Below are positions 35,599 to 43,875 of a stretch of DNA of 64,000 nt, piece by piece. The stretch is taken from NCBI RefSeq assembly GCF_037976325.1, contig NZ_CP150265.1, forward strand, positions 6,089,001 through 6,153,000, written 5' to 3'. Source of the stretch: Paenibacillus sp. FSL K6-3182 (GTDB lineage: Bacteria > Bacillota > Bacilli > Paenibacillales > Paenibacillaceae). How positions within the stretch are numbered: the stretch's first letter is position 1; every line of letters begins with the position of its first letter. The notes beneath the pieces were generated by a model. It ran no database searches. It worked only from the letters and a program-made list of their open reading frames with translations, and had not been told where the DNA came from. The translations under genes and the position numbers were made by a program.

Positions 35599-36447
35599 TT
35601 ATTTAATACCGGAATGCGCCATTGTCGAAATGACCTTGCTTTGCAAAATAACAAAGAAAATTAAATTCGGAACGAGCATAATAAGCGCTGCTACAGCAGC
35701 GGCACCTTGACGTGCCACATTGTTCGCCAAGTTATTGGTCAATGTTGATAGGAAAAACGGAAAGTTTTTCATTTCATCGTCCTGCATAAACAGCATCGAT
35801 GTCTCCACATTGCCCCAAGAGTTCTGAAAGGCGAGGATCGCAACGGTCGCGATGGCCGGCATACACATCGGAATGACGATTCGAGCAAATACGATAAATT
35901 CGTTTGCCCCGTCTATTCGTGCAGCCTCCAGCAGCGAATCAGGTATCTGATCCACGAATTGCTTGAGCAGGAAAACGCCTACCGGCAAAGCAAGTACGGG
36001 CAGCAAATGCCCCCAGTACGTATTCATAATGCCAAGGTGGCTGACGACCAAATACCTCGGAATTTGAATAACCTCCGGCGTAAACATCAGCATCAGAATA
36101 ATCGTAGCAAAGAGGAATGCGCGGCCCGGAAAAGGATGTTTTGACAGCGGATAAGCGCAAAGCGCACTCACAGTCGTCACGCCAACAACACTCGCCGCCG
36201 AAATGAACAAGCTATTGAACAAATAGCGCGATACCGGAACGATCGAATTGGACGTTACCCAAAAGAGCTCAACAAAGTTCTGAATGTTCGGCTCCTTCAC
36301 AAAGAAGGTCGGCGGATAGACGAACAATTCATGATATGGCTTGAAGGCATGATTAAAAATATAAATGATCGGCAGGATCATGATGACAGATATGATAAGC
36401 ATGAACAGATTAAAGCTTATTTTTATACCTAGGCCTGATTGTTTCAG
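35599..36447 (-). CDS. Sugar-type ABC permease (MalG/CUT1 family), probable CTG start
   Basis: 282 aa if it starts at CTG 36447. This gives a normal N-terminus (KQSGLGIKISFNLFMLIISV) and places GGAGG exactly 8 bases upstream. The first ATG (36402) would leave no ribosome-binding site and remove part of the first helix. EAA loop: EAARIDGANEFIVFARIVIPM. Pairs with 36451-37347. The few bases between the two genes hold only the ribosome-binding site, so the genes are coupled. Confidence 0.87.
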   Translation of the reverse strand: MKQSGLGIKISFNLFMLIISVIMILPIIYIFNHAFKPYHELFVYPPTFFVKEPNIQNFVELFWVTSNSIVPVSRYLFNSLFISAASVVGVTTVSALCAYPLSKHPFPGRAFLFATIILMLMFTPEVIQIPRYLVVSHLGIMNTYWGHLLPVLALPVGVFLLKQFVDQIPDSLLEAARIDGANEFIVFARIVIPMCMPAIATVAILAFQNSWGNVETSMLFMQDDEMKNFPFFLSTLTNNLANNVARQGAAAVAALIMLVPNLIFFVILQSKVISTMAHSGIK

Positions 36448-36450
36448 CTG

Positions 36451-37347
36451 TTACTCCTCCTTCGTACCGAACAATCCCCAGCTGAGCTTGTTCGCGAAAT
36501 ACATAAATATAAGAAGAAACACCGAAACCGTCGCCGCATAACCCATTTCAAAACGGATGAGACCATAATCGTTAATATGGTTCACGATCAAATGCCCGGC
36601 ATATTCGGGCGTCGGGTTTTGACCGGATAGCTCAACACCAATTGATCCGGTCTTAAAGGTCGTAACGATCGCCATTACGGCGCCAAACAGCATTTGCGGC
36701 TTCATGGACGGAATCGTAATATACCATAGCTCCTGTATGTTGTTTCTGATGCCATCGATTCTTCCTGCCTCATAAAGTACCGTATCCACGTTAAGAATTC
36801 CTGCCAGCATCGCTAGAAAGCCTACACCCATGCTCGACCACAATGTGACGACGATCATCGAGTTCATAAGAAACTCTGGACTTGTCACCCATAACTTTGG
36901 CACGTCGATAAGGCCTGCTTTTAATAGAAAGCTGTTCAAATAGCCAATGCGATCGCCCGACAACAAGGGAAGCCAGATAATCGTCATCGCTATGCCAACG
37001 GTAAGCGATGGCGTATACATCGCAAGCGCCACCCACTTGCGAACGCCGCCGCGCAGCCGTGAAATAAGCCATGCGAGCAGGAAGGCGGCAGCATAACCGC
37101 CGGGACCAACAATGACAGCAAACTTAAATGTATTGGGCAGCGCATATTTTAGGAACAGCAGATCCTGCGCAATCAAATACTGAAAGTTGCTCCAGCCAAT
37201 AAAGCGAGGAGGCTCAATCCCGTTGTAATAGGTAAAGCTTAAGCCTACAGCTGCAAGAATCGGAATAACGATAAACAGAGCGAAGCATATCAGAAACGGC
37301 GCGATAAACAAATACGAAATACGATACGACCATAATCTACTCCACAT
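36451..37347 (-). CDS. Sugar-type ABC permease (MalF/CUT1 family)
   Basis: 298 aa from ATG 37347 (AAGGGA at 9 bases); it overlaps the binding-protein gene by 11 bases. Six membrane segments; EAA loop YEAGRIDGIRNNIQELWYITI. It is the partner of 35599-36447 and the likely membrane channel for the large binding protein encoded directly upstream. Confidence 0.9.
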   Translation of the reverse strand: MWSRLWSYRISYLFIAPFLICFALFIVIPILAAVGLSFTYYNGIEPPRFIGWSNFQYLIAQDLLFLKYALPNTFKFAVIVGPGGYAAAFLLAWLISRLRGGVRKWVALAMYTPSLTVGIAMTIIWLPLLSGDRIGYLNSFLLKAGLIDVPKLWVTSPEFLMNSMIVVTLWSSMGVGFLAMLAGILNVDTVLYEAGRIDGIRNNIQELWYITIPSMKPQMLFGAVMAIVTTFKTGSIGVELSGQNPTPEYAGHLIVNHINDYGLIRFEMGYAATVSVFLLIFMYFANKLSWGLFGTKEE

Positions 37348-40291
37348 AACGATCAATCCCTTCCCAAGGCTGATCGACAATAGGAATGTCCAGCTTATTC
37401 ACCTGTTCGCCTCGCTCATTGATGTAGCCAAATTCCTGCTGCTTCCTTAGAAGCTCGCGGTTAATGTCCCGAACGGCTTGCTCCAAGGAGGACATATAAT
37501 TCGCTGTTCCAACAACGGATCGATTCCATGCATTATGAATCTCGCGTTCCAAGAAATATCCGCCGGGCACATTCGGAATATCCTTATACCATTTCCACTG
37601 GTTCAAAATAATTTCAGCATCCTCCTTTTTCCACGGCAGATGCGTGAAGGCTTCCACGTTGGACGTATTCCAGCGGAAAGCGACGCCATTGACCGCTTCC
37701 AAGTCAGAGCCGTATTGCTCCTGCACCTCAGCTGACAGCCACCACTTCAGGAATTGCCATGCCTCTGCTTTTTTATTGGACTTGTCAAAAATGACACCCG
37801 TACGTTGCCCCCCGCCAGCCCAGCGGCTTATCGATCCGTCCGCTTGCTTCGTACCGGGAATAAGCGCGATGCCCCAGCGGCCATTCAGCTCAGGCGCAGC
37901 AGCCGAAAGCTGCACATACATGTTGTAATCCGATATGCCGATTGGCATCGTTCCGCTGCGGAAATGCTGATAGAAGCTCGGCACCTCCCGCTCCACAGCG
38001 TATGTATTAAATAGATCCGTCCACTGCTTGAAGGCACGATAAGCTTCTGGACCATCGAGACCTGATTTCACACCGCCGGGTTCATAAAACTCCACGCCGT
38101 TTTGATAGAAAAAATGCGTAAACTCCTTCGGATTTACGTAGAAGTTCATAAAGTTTTGCTGCAGCGTTGGCAATAGCTGATATACGTCCTCCCATGTCTC
38201 GGGAATTTCAGCTCCAATACGCTTCAAAATATCCTTGCGATAATAGAGAACTTGAAACGACTGCGTTTCCGGCACGCCATAATAACCGCCATCGTAGTGC
38301 AGCGGCAGCCATGAACCCGGACTAAACTTCGGATACAGCTGATCAAAATCTTCAAAATCGCTTAAATCCTGCAGCGTACCGCGAATGGCATAATCGACTG
38401 GCAAATCCTGCGTCAAGCCAAGGGCAATATCCGGCTGCACGCCAGCTGCATTAGACATAAGCAAAAGCTCAGCATTTGGAAGCAGGTTCACCTTTACCTC
38501 AATGCCTGTTTCTGGCGTGAACGACTCATCAGCAAGCTGCTGCAGCTGATCTACATAATCCCTGCCGCGCTGAACCCAAATGTTCAGCTTCTTGTCATCT
38601 AAATCGTTAAGGCTATCCCTCGCATCGAAAGAGTAAATAAAGTTTTGAGCGCTACCCCATATCCGGCCAAAAAAGCCAGCTTCCATTTTCGGAGCATCCG
38701 TCTTCTCGGGAATAATATAAACCTCATCCAGCTGCAGCGATTGCTTGAGCAGCGTATCGATAAAAGTGCCGAATTTCTCTCTCATCGAAGAAATCTCCTC
38801 GACCTGATAAGGAATTTCTTCAGGCTTCTTAAGCAATGCACGCAAATCCTTCGCTGATGTATCGAGTCCTTGACTGATTGAATCCTTGTTGCCGTTCGCT
38901 TTAACTACTCGCTTCGACAGTGACTCCATGACATCCGCTGCCAGCGCCATCTTATCAGTCATCCCTGGGAAGTCCTGCTCCATATTCCACGTACGATTGC
39001 GGTCAATGGTCTTCTTCGAGCTCGAACCTGTTATCGTACGCAAATCCCAGTCAATCGCATCCAAATGAGCGATCAGCTTCTCGACATCTACAACGGTAGA
39101 CTTAATAGGCGATTGTGTGACGGCTAGCGACAACGTATGTTTGCCCTTCTCAAGCTTAAGCAAATACGGATTCTTTTTTTCATCCTGCAAAATCATTCCG
39201 TTCCAACCTGTAGAATAAGGAAAGCCATACGCTAAAAATTGCTTAAACGGTACCTCTCCATCCACTCGAACGACCCGGTAGGAGGTTTTCTGAGCTATCG
39301 TATTTTGCAGCGCGCGAAAGCCTATTTTGTACAAGCCGCTCTCCGGCACCTCAAATGACCATGAGATTTCCTGGTTTTGTTCAAGCCAGCGCGGACCGCC
39401 GACCGTATTGTAAATAATTCTTCCTGTATACCGCGGCAGCGTGTGTGAATTTTTATCCGAAAATAGCTTTATTGCCGTATCATTCTTGCTCGTAAAATCC
39501 TCCGCTTGAATCGTCAATACATCGCCCGCAAGAGAAGGCGTATCGGCATACGCAGCCTTAACCTCAGCATAATCAGGTATTTGCTTGCTCGGAACAAGCT
39601 TAATTTGCTCAAGCGCAACGGGGTCAAACCCTTGCAATCGAATGGTATGCGTTCCTTGTTCGAAATGCCATTGCAAAGGCTGCGCATATGCCCCTCCTGA
39701 ATCCGTTAACGGCTTCTCGCTCCAGCCCGACACATCAATCGAACGAGGACGAATTTCATCGCCGTCTGAGTTTTTCAGAATAGGGCGCACATCCTCCCAT
39801 GTCCGATATAAGGATATGGAAGAGGCTTCCCTAAACGGCCTTTGGCCATCTATCGTTACCTCCCACCCGATCGGTCCCTTTCTTCCATCCTTCAGAGGGT
39901 TATAAGAAACGTGGATTTCATACAGCGCACTCTCTGCAACGTCAACTTGATATTCAACCCATCCTGTGCTCCTTGTATTCCAAATCAGTATGTTTGATTT
40001 ACCTTCGTAATCGCCTGCTTTGATCTCCTCTTCATTCGATACACGAGATGGCTTCGCTGCATCCAGCTGAATTGAAGTTGTTGCATTGCTCAGCCCCTTC
40101 TCCTGCCATGCTGCCAGCGCATCGCTAAAATAAGGATCAACCTCATAATTAAATGTAGTTACGAGCTTGTCATATTGGACCGTATCGGTTTTGTCTCCAG
40201 ATTCTGAGTTTACTGCCGCTCCAGCATTAAGCAGCGATACTGCAATGACAATACTGGCACCATAGACAAGCCACTTCCGTTTCTTATTCAT
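37337..40291 (-). CDS. Giant ABC solute-binding protein with N-terminal carbohydrate-binding-like domains
   Basis: 984 aa, more than twice the usual size. After a signal-type N-terminus there is no lipobox Cys (VSLLNAGAAVNSES). Two beta-sandwich-like modules follow. Residues of about 90-240 contain GWVEYQVDVAESALYEIHVSY and GTHTIRLQGFDPVALEQIKL; residues of about 255-410 contain EISWSFEVPESGLYKIGFRA and KGKHTLSLAV. Both have the CBM6/35-type pattern of a ligand-contacting sandwich ending in a KLxx strand. A helical linker (410-540) leads to a family-1 binding domain with LNIWVQRGRDYVDQLQQLAD, GYYGVPETQSFQVLYYRKDI and WEDVYQLLPTL. It probably captures a polymer or glycoside at the cell surface and hands it to permeases 36451/35599. 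Confidence 0.88.
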   Translation of the reverse strand: MNKKRKWLVYGASIVIAVSLLNAGAAVNSESGDKTDTVQYDKLVTTFNYEVDPYFSDALAAWQEKGLSNATTSIQLDAAKPSRVSNEEEIKAGDYEGKSNILIWNTRSTGWVEYQVDVAESALYEIHVSYNPLKDGRKGPIGWEVTIDGQRPFREASSISLYRTWEDVRPILKNSDGDEIRPRSIDVSGWSEKPLTDSGGAYAQPLQWHFEQGTHTIRLQGFDPVALEQIKLVPSKQIPDYAEVKAAYADTPSLAGDVLTIQAEDFTSKNDTAIKLFSDKNSHTLPRYTGRIIYNTVGGPRWLEQNQEISWSFEVPESGLYKIGFRALQNTIAQKTSYRVVRVDGEVPFKQFLAYGFPYSTGWNGMILQDEKKNPYLLKLEKGKHTLSLAVTQSPIKSTVVDVEKLIAHLDAIDWDLRTITGSSSKKTIDRNRTWNMEQDFPGMTDKMALAADVMESLSKRVVKANGNKDSISQGLDTSAKDLRALLKKPEEIPYQVEEISSMREKFGTFIDTLLKQSLQLDEVYIIPEKTDAPKMEAGFFGRIWGSAQNFIYSFDARDSLNDLDDKKLNIWVQRGRDYVDQLQQLADESFTPETGIEVKVNLLPNAELLLMSNAAGVQPDIALGLTQDLPVDYAIRGTLQDLSDFEDFDQLYPKFSPGSWLPLHYDGGYYGVPETQSFQVLYYRKDILKRIGAEIPETWEDVYQLLPTLQQNFMNFYVNPKEFTHFFYQNGVEFYEPGGVKSGLDGPEAYRAFKQWTDLFNTYAVEREVPSFYQHFRSGTMPIGISDYNMYVQLSAAAPELNGRWGIALIPGTKQADGSISRWAGGGQRTGVIFDKSNKKAEAWQFLKWWLSAEVQEQYGSDLEAVNGVAFRWNTSNVEAFTHLPWKKEDAEIILNQWKWYKDIPNVPGGYFLEREIHNAWNRSVVGTANYMSSLEQAVRDINRELLRKQQEFGYINERGEQVNKLDIPIVDQPWEGIDRYVE

Positions 40292-40327
40292 AAAGGTTAA
40301 GCCGCCTCCCTCCTTCGCAAATACCGA

Positions 40328-41437
40328 TCATTCTGTAAATCTTTCACCCGTATCCTTATGAAAGAAATGAGCCTTCGATAGATCAAGCTCTACCTTCACC
40401 TTCTCATTTTCAGCAAAACGATTATCGGGATCGACGCGTGCAATGAGCAGCTTCTCCTGTCCGATGTCCAAATAAAGAAAACGATCAGCGCCCATAAGTT
40501 CATTGTCCTTATAGGTTCCGGTAATGATCGTCTCCGAAAACAAGCCTTCCAGCTTCACATTTTCCGGCCTTATACCTAATATTACCGATTTGTTTAGTTG
40601 GTTATTTCTGCGTAAAATATCCTCCATCACTTCATTTAACTTCAATTGAAAACGATTCGTATGAAACTCTAATCGCCCCTGCGGATTCTCCTGCACGCGT
40701 CCATGAATGAAATTGATTTGAGGAGAACCTATGAAGCTCGCAACAAACGTATTTGAAGGTTTGGAGTAGATCAGCTCCGGCGTATCACATTGTTGAATGA
40801 CGCCGCCCTTCATCACGACAATACGGTCCGCCATCGTCATCGCTTCCACCTGGTCATGCGTAACGAATATAAAGGTTGTGCCTAATTTTTTGTGCAGCTT
40901 CGTTATTTCCATTCGCATCGTAACTCTAAGCTTGGCATCTAAGTTAGACAACGGCTCATCCATCAAAAACAGCTTTGGGTCGCGCACGATAGCTCTGCCA
41001 AGCGCCACCCGCTGGCGCTGACCGCCCGACAGCTCCTTTGGCTTGCGATTTAAATACGGCTCAATCTCCAGAATTCGGCTAGCATTTTTTACCGCCAAAT
41101 CGATCTCATGCTTCGGAAGCTTGCGCATCCTCAGTCCAAACGCAATATTCTCGTATACACTTAGATTGGGGTAGAGGGCATAGTTCTGGAAAACCATCGA
41201 AATATCACGGTCCTTCGGAGGTAGCTTATTGACGAGCTGCTCTCCAATATAAATCTCGCCTTCGGAGATCTCTTCAAGCCCCGCAATCATTCTTAATGTC
41301 GTCGATTTGCCGCAGCCGGAAGGACCGACGAATACGATAAATTCCTTATCTTTAATTTCCAACTGAAAATCCTGCACAACCGCGTGCTTGTCTTTCCCAT
41401 ATCTTTTGTATAGATGATTAATCGTTACTCCCGCCAT
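40328..41437 (-). CDS. MsmX/UgpC-type sugar ABC transporter ATPase
   Basis: 369 aa, normal length. Walker A GPSGCGKST, signature LSGGQRQRVALGRAIVR, Walker B LFLMDEPLSNLD, switch His in FVTHD, and a C-terminal OB-type regulatory domain (VILGIRPENVKLEG, KLLIARVDPDNRF). MsmX-type ATPases can energise several CUT1 transporters. This one could serve both permease pairs of the operon as well as the orphan binding proteins at 22-26 kb. It is preceded by motif copy 4 rather than directly by the upstream gene. Confidence 0.94.
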   Translation of the reverse strand: MAGVTINHLYKRYGKDKHAVVQDFQLEIKDKEFIVFVGPSGCGKSTTLRMIAGLEEISEGEIYIGEQLVNKLPPKDRDISMVFQNYALYPNLSVYENIAFGLRMRKLPKHEIDLAVKNASRILEIEPYLNRKPKELSGGQRQRVALGRAIVRDPKLFLMDEPLSNLDAKLRVTMRMEITKLHKKLGTTFIFVTHDQVEAMTMADRIVVMKGGVIQQCDTPELIYSKPSNTFVASFIGSPQINFIHGRVQENPQGRLEFHTNRFQLKLNEVMEDILRRNNQLNKSVILGIRPENVKLEGLFSETIITGTYKDNELMGADRFLYLDIGQEKLLIARVDPDNRFAENEKVKVELDLSKAHFFHKDTGERFTE

Positions 41438-41464
41438 GCTTACCGCCTCCCATCCGAACTTGAT

Positions 41465-41516
41465 AAAAAAATGAGGATATCACACACTGCTCTGATATCC
41501 TCCATTGATACGGTAG
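41465..41516 (-). promoter_or_regulatory. Conserved hairpin-AG-terminator motif, copy 4 (before the ATPase)
   Basis: Minus strand: CTA, stem CCGT, loop ATCA, stem ATGG (41502-41513), AG, then terminator GAGGATATC/GATATCCTC with seven T. The stem differs in sequence from CCGG/CCGG yet stays paired, which is evidence that the hairpin matters. It lies 20 bases after the aldo/keto reductase stop, inside the apparent operon. Confidence 0.7.
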
Positions 41517-41535
41517 AATGTATTTAATTATAGAA

Positions 41536-42504
41536 TTAGCTCGGAATGGCTTCTTTTGCCGGCTCCAAATTGGAGGTTGCTTCATCAGCCTTCGCCAGTT
41601 CCTCAGCGCTTAGTTTAACATCCCAGCTTTTTGCAGCTTCCGTAATATGCTCAAGCTTCGAAGCGCCTAGAATCGCCGAAGTAATGCCAGGACGACTCAG
41701 TACCCAAGACAATGCGTATTGCGCTTGAGTAAGACCCTTTTCTTCCGCCAAAGGTCTAATCGCCTCAGCAACTGGAATTGCATTTTTCTTCAAAAGCTCC
41801 TCCAGCCTTTGCTCGCCTGCCGCAAGCCGTGATCCTTCAGGCGGCGCTTCTCCAGCCCGGTACTTGCCAGAGAGTATTCCTCTGCCAAGCGGACTATAAA
41901 CGATGACGCCTACTTGCTCCGATTGCACAAAAGGTATAATTTCCTTCTCAATTTCACGCGAGATGATGCTGTATTCCGGTTGGAGACTTTCGAAGCGATG
42001 CAGGGTATGCAGCGCGCTTATACCGTGAGCCTTCGCAAGCTGCCATGCAGCAAAATTAGAAGCGCCTATGTATCTTACTTTCCCTTGACGCACCAGATCA
42101 TCTAAAGCTCGAAGCGTTTCTTCAAGGGGGGTATTAGGATCAAATCGATGTACCTGATACAGATCCAAATAATCGGTTTTCAACCGTTTCAAGCTGTCTT
42201 CAACAGCCTTGTAAATATGATAGCGGCTTTGCCCCGAATCATTTACCCCTTCGCCTACGCGGCCATGAACCTTGGTTGCCAGCACGATTTGATGACGCCT
42301 TTCTTTTAACAAATTGCCCAGTATACGTTCCGACTCGCCTTCCCCGTATACATTAGCAGTGTCAACGAGGTTAATGCCATGATCCAGAGCGGCATCCAAA
42401 ATCGCAGCAGATGCCTCCTCATCAATCCATCTTCCAAACGCCATTGTACCTAAGCTCACCTCAGATACTTTTAGTCCTGTTCTTCCCAATTTACGATATT
42501 CCAT
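41536..42504 (-). CDS. Aldo/keto reductase (Kv-beta-like group), second copy
   Basis: 322 aa from ATG 42504, which has GAGGAGG at 9 bases. Catalytic set: DTANVYGEGESE (Asp, Tyr), LATKVHG (Lys), YQVHRFD (His). C-terminal cofactor block AILGASKLEHITEA. Similar in layout to 17128-18102. It is flanked on both sides by copies of the hairpin-terminator motif and leads into the sugar-type transporter genes. I infer reduction of an aldehyde formed from the imported compound. Confidence 0.93.
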   Translation of the reverse strand: MEYRKLGRTGLKVSEVSLGTMAFGRWIDEEASAAILDAALDHGINLVDTANVYGEGESERILGNLLKERRHQIVLATKVHGRVGEGVNDSGQSRYHIYKAVEDSLKRLKTDYLDLYQVHRFDPNTPLEETLRALDDLVRQGKVRYIGASNFAAWQLAKAHGISALHTLHRFESLQPEYSIISREIEKEIIPFVQSEQVGVIVYSPLGRGILSGKYRAGEAPPEGSRLAAGEQRLEELLKKNAIPVAEAIRPLAEEKGLTQAQYALSWVLSRPGITSAILGASKLEHITEAAKSWDVKLSAEELAKADEATSNLEPAKEAIPS

Positions 42505-42531
42505 GTTCGTTATCCTCCTCAAATTTTGTAC

Positions 42532-42586
42532 AAAAAAAACCGGAGACAGGTTTTGCATTTGCAAAATGTCTCCGGTTTTCCGGTCG
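42532..42586 (-). promoter_or_regulatory. Conserved hairpin-AG-terminator motif, copy 5 (before the aldo/keto reductase)
   Basis: Minus strand: TCGA, stem CCGG, loop AAAA, stem CCGG (42572-42583), AG, then terminator CCGGAGACA...TGTCTCCGG with eight T. The second CCGG is shared by both hairpins. It starts 13 bases after the stop of the upstream gene and ends 28 bases before the reductase start. Confidence 0.75.
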
Positions 42587-42599
42587 AATATATTCATTA

Positions 42600-42908
42600 T
42601 TAATATGCGGCCAACGCTCTTATTACTGGAACTTCGTGTTCAGCAGCAAATTGGCTAAGCTGAGCGACCAAATTTCCTTTGCCAAAAGATAAATACTTAT
42701 GGCCTTCTTCCGCCTGCAGCTTGATCATGTGATCTAGAAACTGAATAATCATCTTCCGCCGGCCTTTAATTCCAGCATAACCGTTGTCATACAGCCATTG
42801 ATCAATGGTATTGTAGACACCACGGTTCAGCCTATACATTTGCAAGCAGTAATGATGAAAGGCAAGATCTGGCCATTCATATAAACTGGAGCTCCTATCG
42901 TTCTTCAT
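42600..42908 (-). CDS. Small protein of unknown function
   Basis: 102 aa from ATG 42908 (GGAGAGG at 6 bases). No signal or membrane segment; rich in aromatic and charged residues (LYEWPDLAFHHYCLQMYRLN, GNLVAQLSQFAAEHEVPVI). I do not recognise the family. It lies 25 bases downstream of a YezD-like gene in the same operon and directly before motif copy 5, so a role in the same sulfur-type pathway is likely. Confidence 0.7.
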   Translation of the reverse strand: MKNDRSSSLYEWPDLAFHHYCLQMYRLNRGVYNTIDQWLYDNGYAGIKGRRKMIIQFLDHMIKLQAEEGHKYLSFGKGNLVAQLSQFAAEHEVPVIRALAAY

Positions 42909-42933
42909 ACGCATCCTCTCCACTTATAAACGG

Positions 42934-43116
42934 TTATCTTTGCTTGCGAGCAGCAGATGGCAGCTTCTCCACCTCGTAACGGCTGCGCTCCGTCCGATCA
43001 ATTTGTACAATTTGACCATTATGAATCGTAATTTGAACGATGCCATATTGAACGCCTGCCAATTGATCCTGTATTCGCTTTAACCATTCATCAGCAACCT
43101 CAACCGTTCTGGACAT
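42934..43116 (-). CDS. YezD-like small protein (DUF2292)
   Basis: 60 aa from ATG 43116 (GGAGAGG at 9 bases). The block ADEWLKRIQDQLAGVQYGIV plus VQITIHNGQIVQIDRTERSRY matches the pattern of the DUF2292/YezD family (short helix, then a beta-hairpin with QIxxHxGxxVQIxRTE). The function is unknown; as far as I recall such genes often stand beside sulfur-assimilation genes. Here it follows a nitroreductase with motif copy 6 in its leader. Confidence 0.75.
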   Translation of the reverse strand: MSRTVEVADEWLKRIQDQLAGVQYGIVQITIHNGQIVQIDRTERSRYEVEKLPSAARKQR

Positions 43117-43131
43117 ATTCAACATCCTCTC

Positions 43132-43177
43132 CAAATTTATGAGTGTTTTCAAACTAAATTTATAAGTGCCATCAAAC
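43132..43177 (-). repeat. Two tandem 23-bp direct repeats upstream of the yezD-like gene
   Basis: Plus-strand copies at 43132-43154 and 43155-43177, matching at 18 of 23 positions (TTATrAGTG and the TCAAAC end are conserved). They lie 16 bases before the start codon and could be duplicated regulator sites or a duplicated promoter -10 region. Confidence 0.7.
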
Positions 43178-43220
43178 CAAATGCATGGTCACACGGGTTT
43201 CCAGAAATGCGATTAGCCGT

Positions 43221-43859
43221 TTAATCTACCTTAATCTCCAATAGACTCTCAGCCAAGGGACGACGCCCATTCGGAATTTCTTTATCGCGAAACTTTTCAT
43301 CGAGCGTATCAAGTCCTCCACGATGACCGAGTGCAATGACGGCATGCAGTGCAATATGTTCGGGTACTTCTAAAATCTTGCGAGCTTCCGCTCGGTCGAA
43401 TCCTCCAACAGCACGAGTCGATAGACCAAGCAGCCTCGCTTGCAGCGCCAAAGTTGCCCAAGCAGCTCCTGTATCGAAAGCATGCGACACATTCGGATTG
43501 CCATCTTGCTTAACCGCTTCAGAAGCTAGAAGCAGCAGCACAGGTGCGTGGTCTGTCCACAAGCGGTTGCCAGGCACGATGAACTTGCGGAACTGCTCAT
43601 GCTCGGCTTCTTCCCTTGCCACATAAAATCTCCAAGGCTGCAGATTGCTCGACGATGGCGCCCATCTTGCAGCTTCCAAAACCGTATAAAGCTCTTCATC
43701 GCTCACAAGCTGCTCCGAGTAGGATCGTGGCGACCATCGATTCAGAATAAGCGGGTGTACAGGATAATCAGGGCTTCTTGCATCGGCAACCTCTTTACTG
43801 TATTGCTGCTCAAGTGACTGAGCATTAGCTCCAAAACCAACATGACTCACTATCCCCAT
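43221..43859 (-). CDS. Nitroreductase-family FMN oxidoreductase
   Basis: 212 aa from ATG 43859 (AAGGAAGAGGAG upstream). The frame extends further up but runs through the leader motif and has no ribosome-binding site there. Blocks: LNRWSPRSYSEQ (FMN phosphate contact), ARWAPSSSNLQPWRFYVA, GAAWATLALQARLLGLSTRAVGGFD and ALGHRGGLDTLDEKFRD. It belongs to the general NADH-nitroreductase group rather than the NfsA/FRP group of 19948-20700. First gene of the long transporter operon; may supply reduced flavin or detoxify nitro compounds. Confidence 0.9.
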   Translation of the reverse strand: MGIVSHVGFGANAQSLEQQYSKEVADARSPDYPVHPLILNRWSPRSYSEQLVSDEELYTVLEAARWAPSSSNLQPWRFYVAREEAEHEQFRKFIVPGNRLWTDHAPVLLLLASEAVKQDGNPNVSHAFDTGAAWATLALQARLLGLSTRAVGGFDRAEARKILEVPEHIALHAVIALGHRGGLDTLDEKFRDKEIPNGRRPLAESLLEIKVD

Positions 43860-43875
43860 CTCCTCTTCCTTAGAA

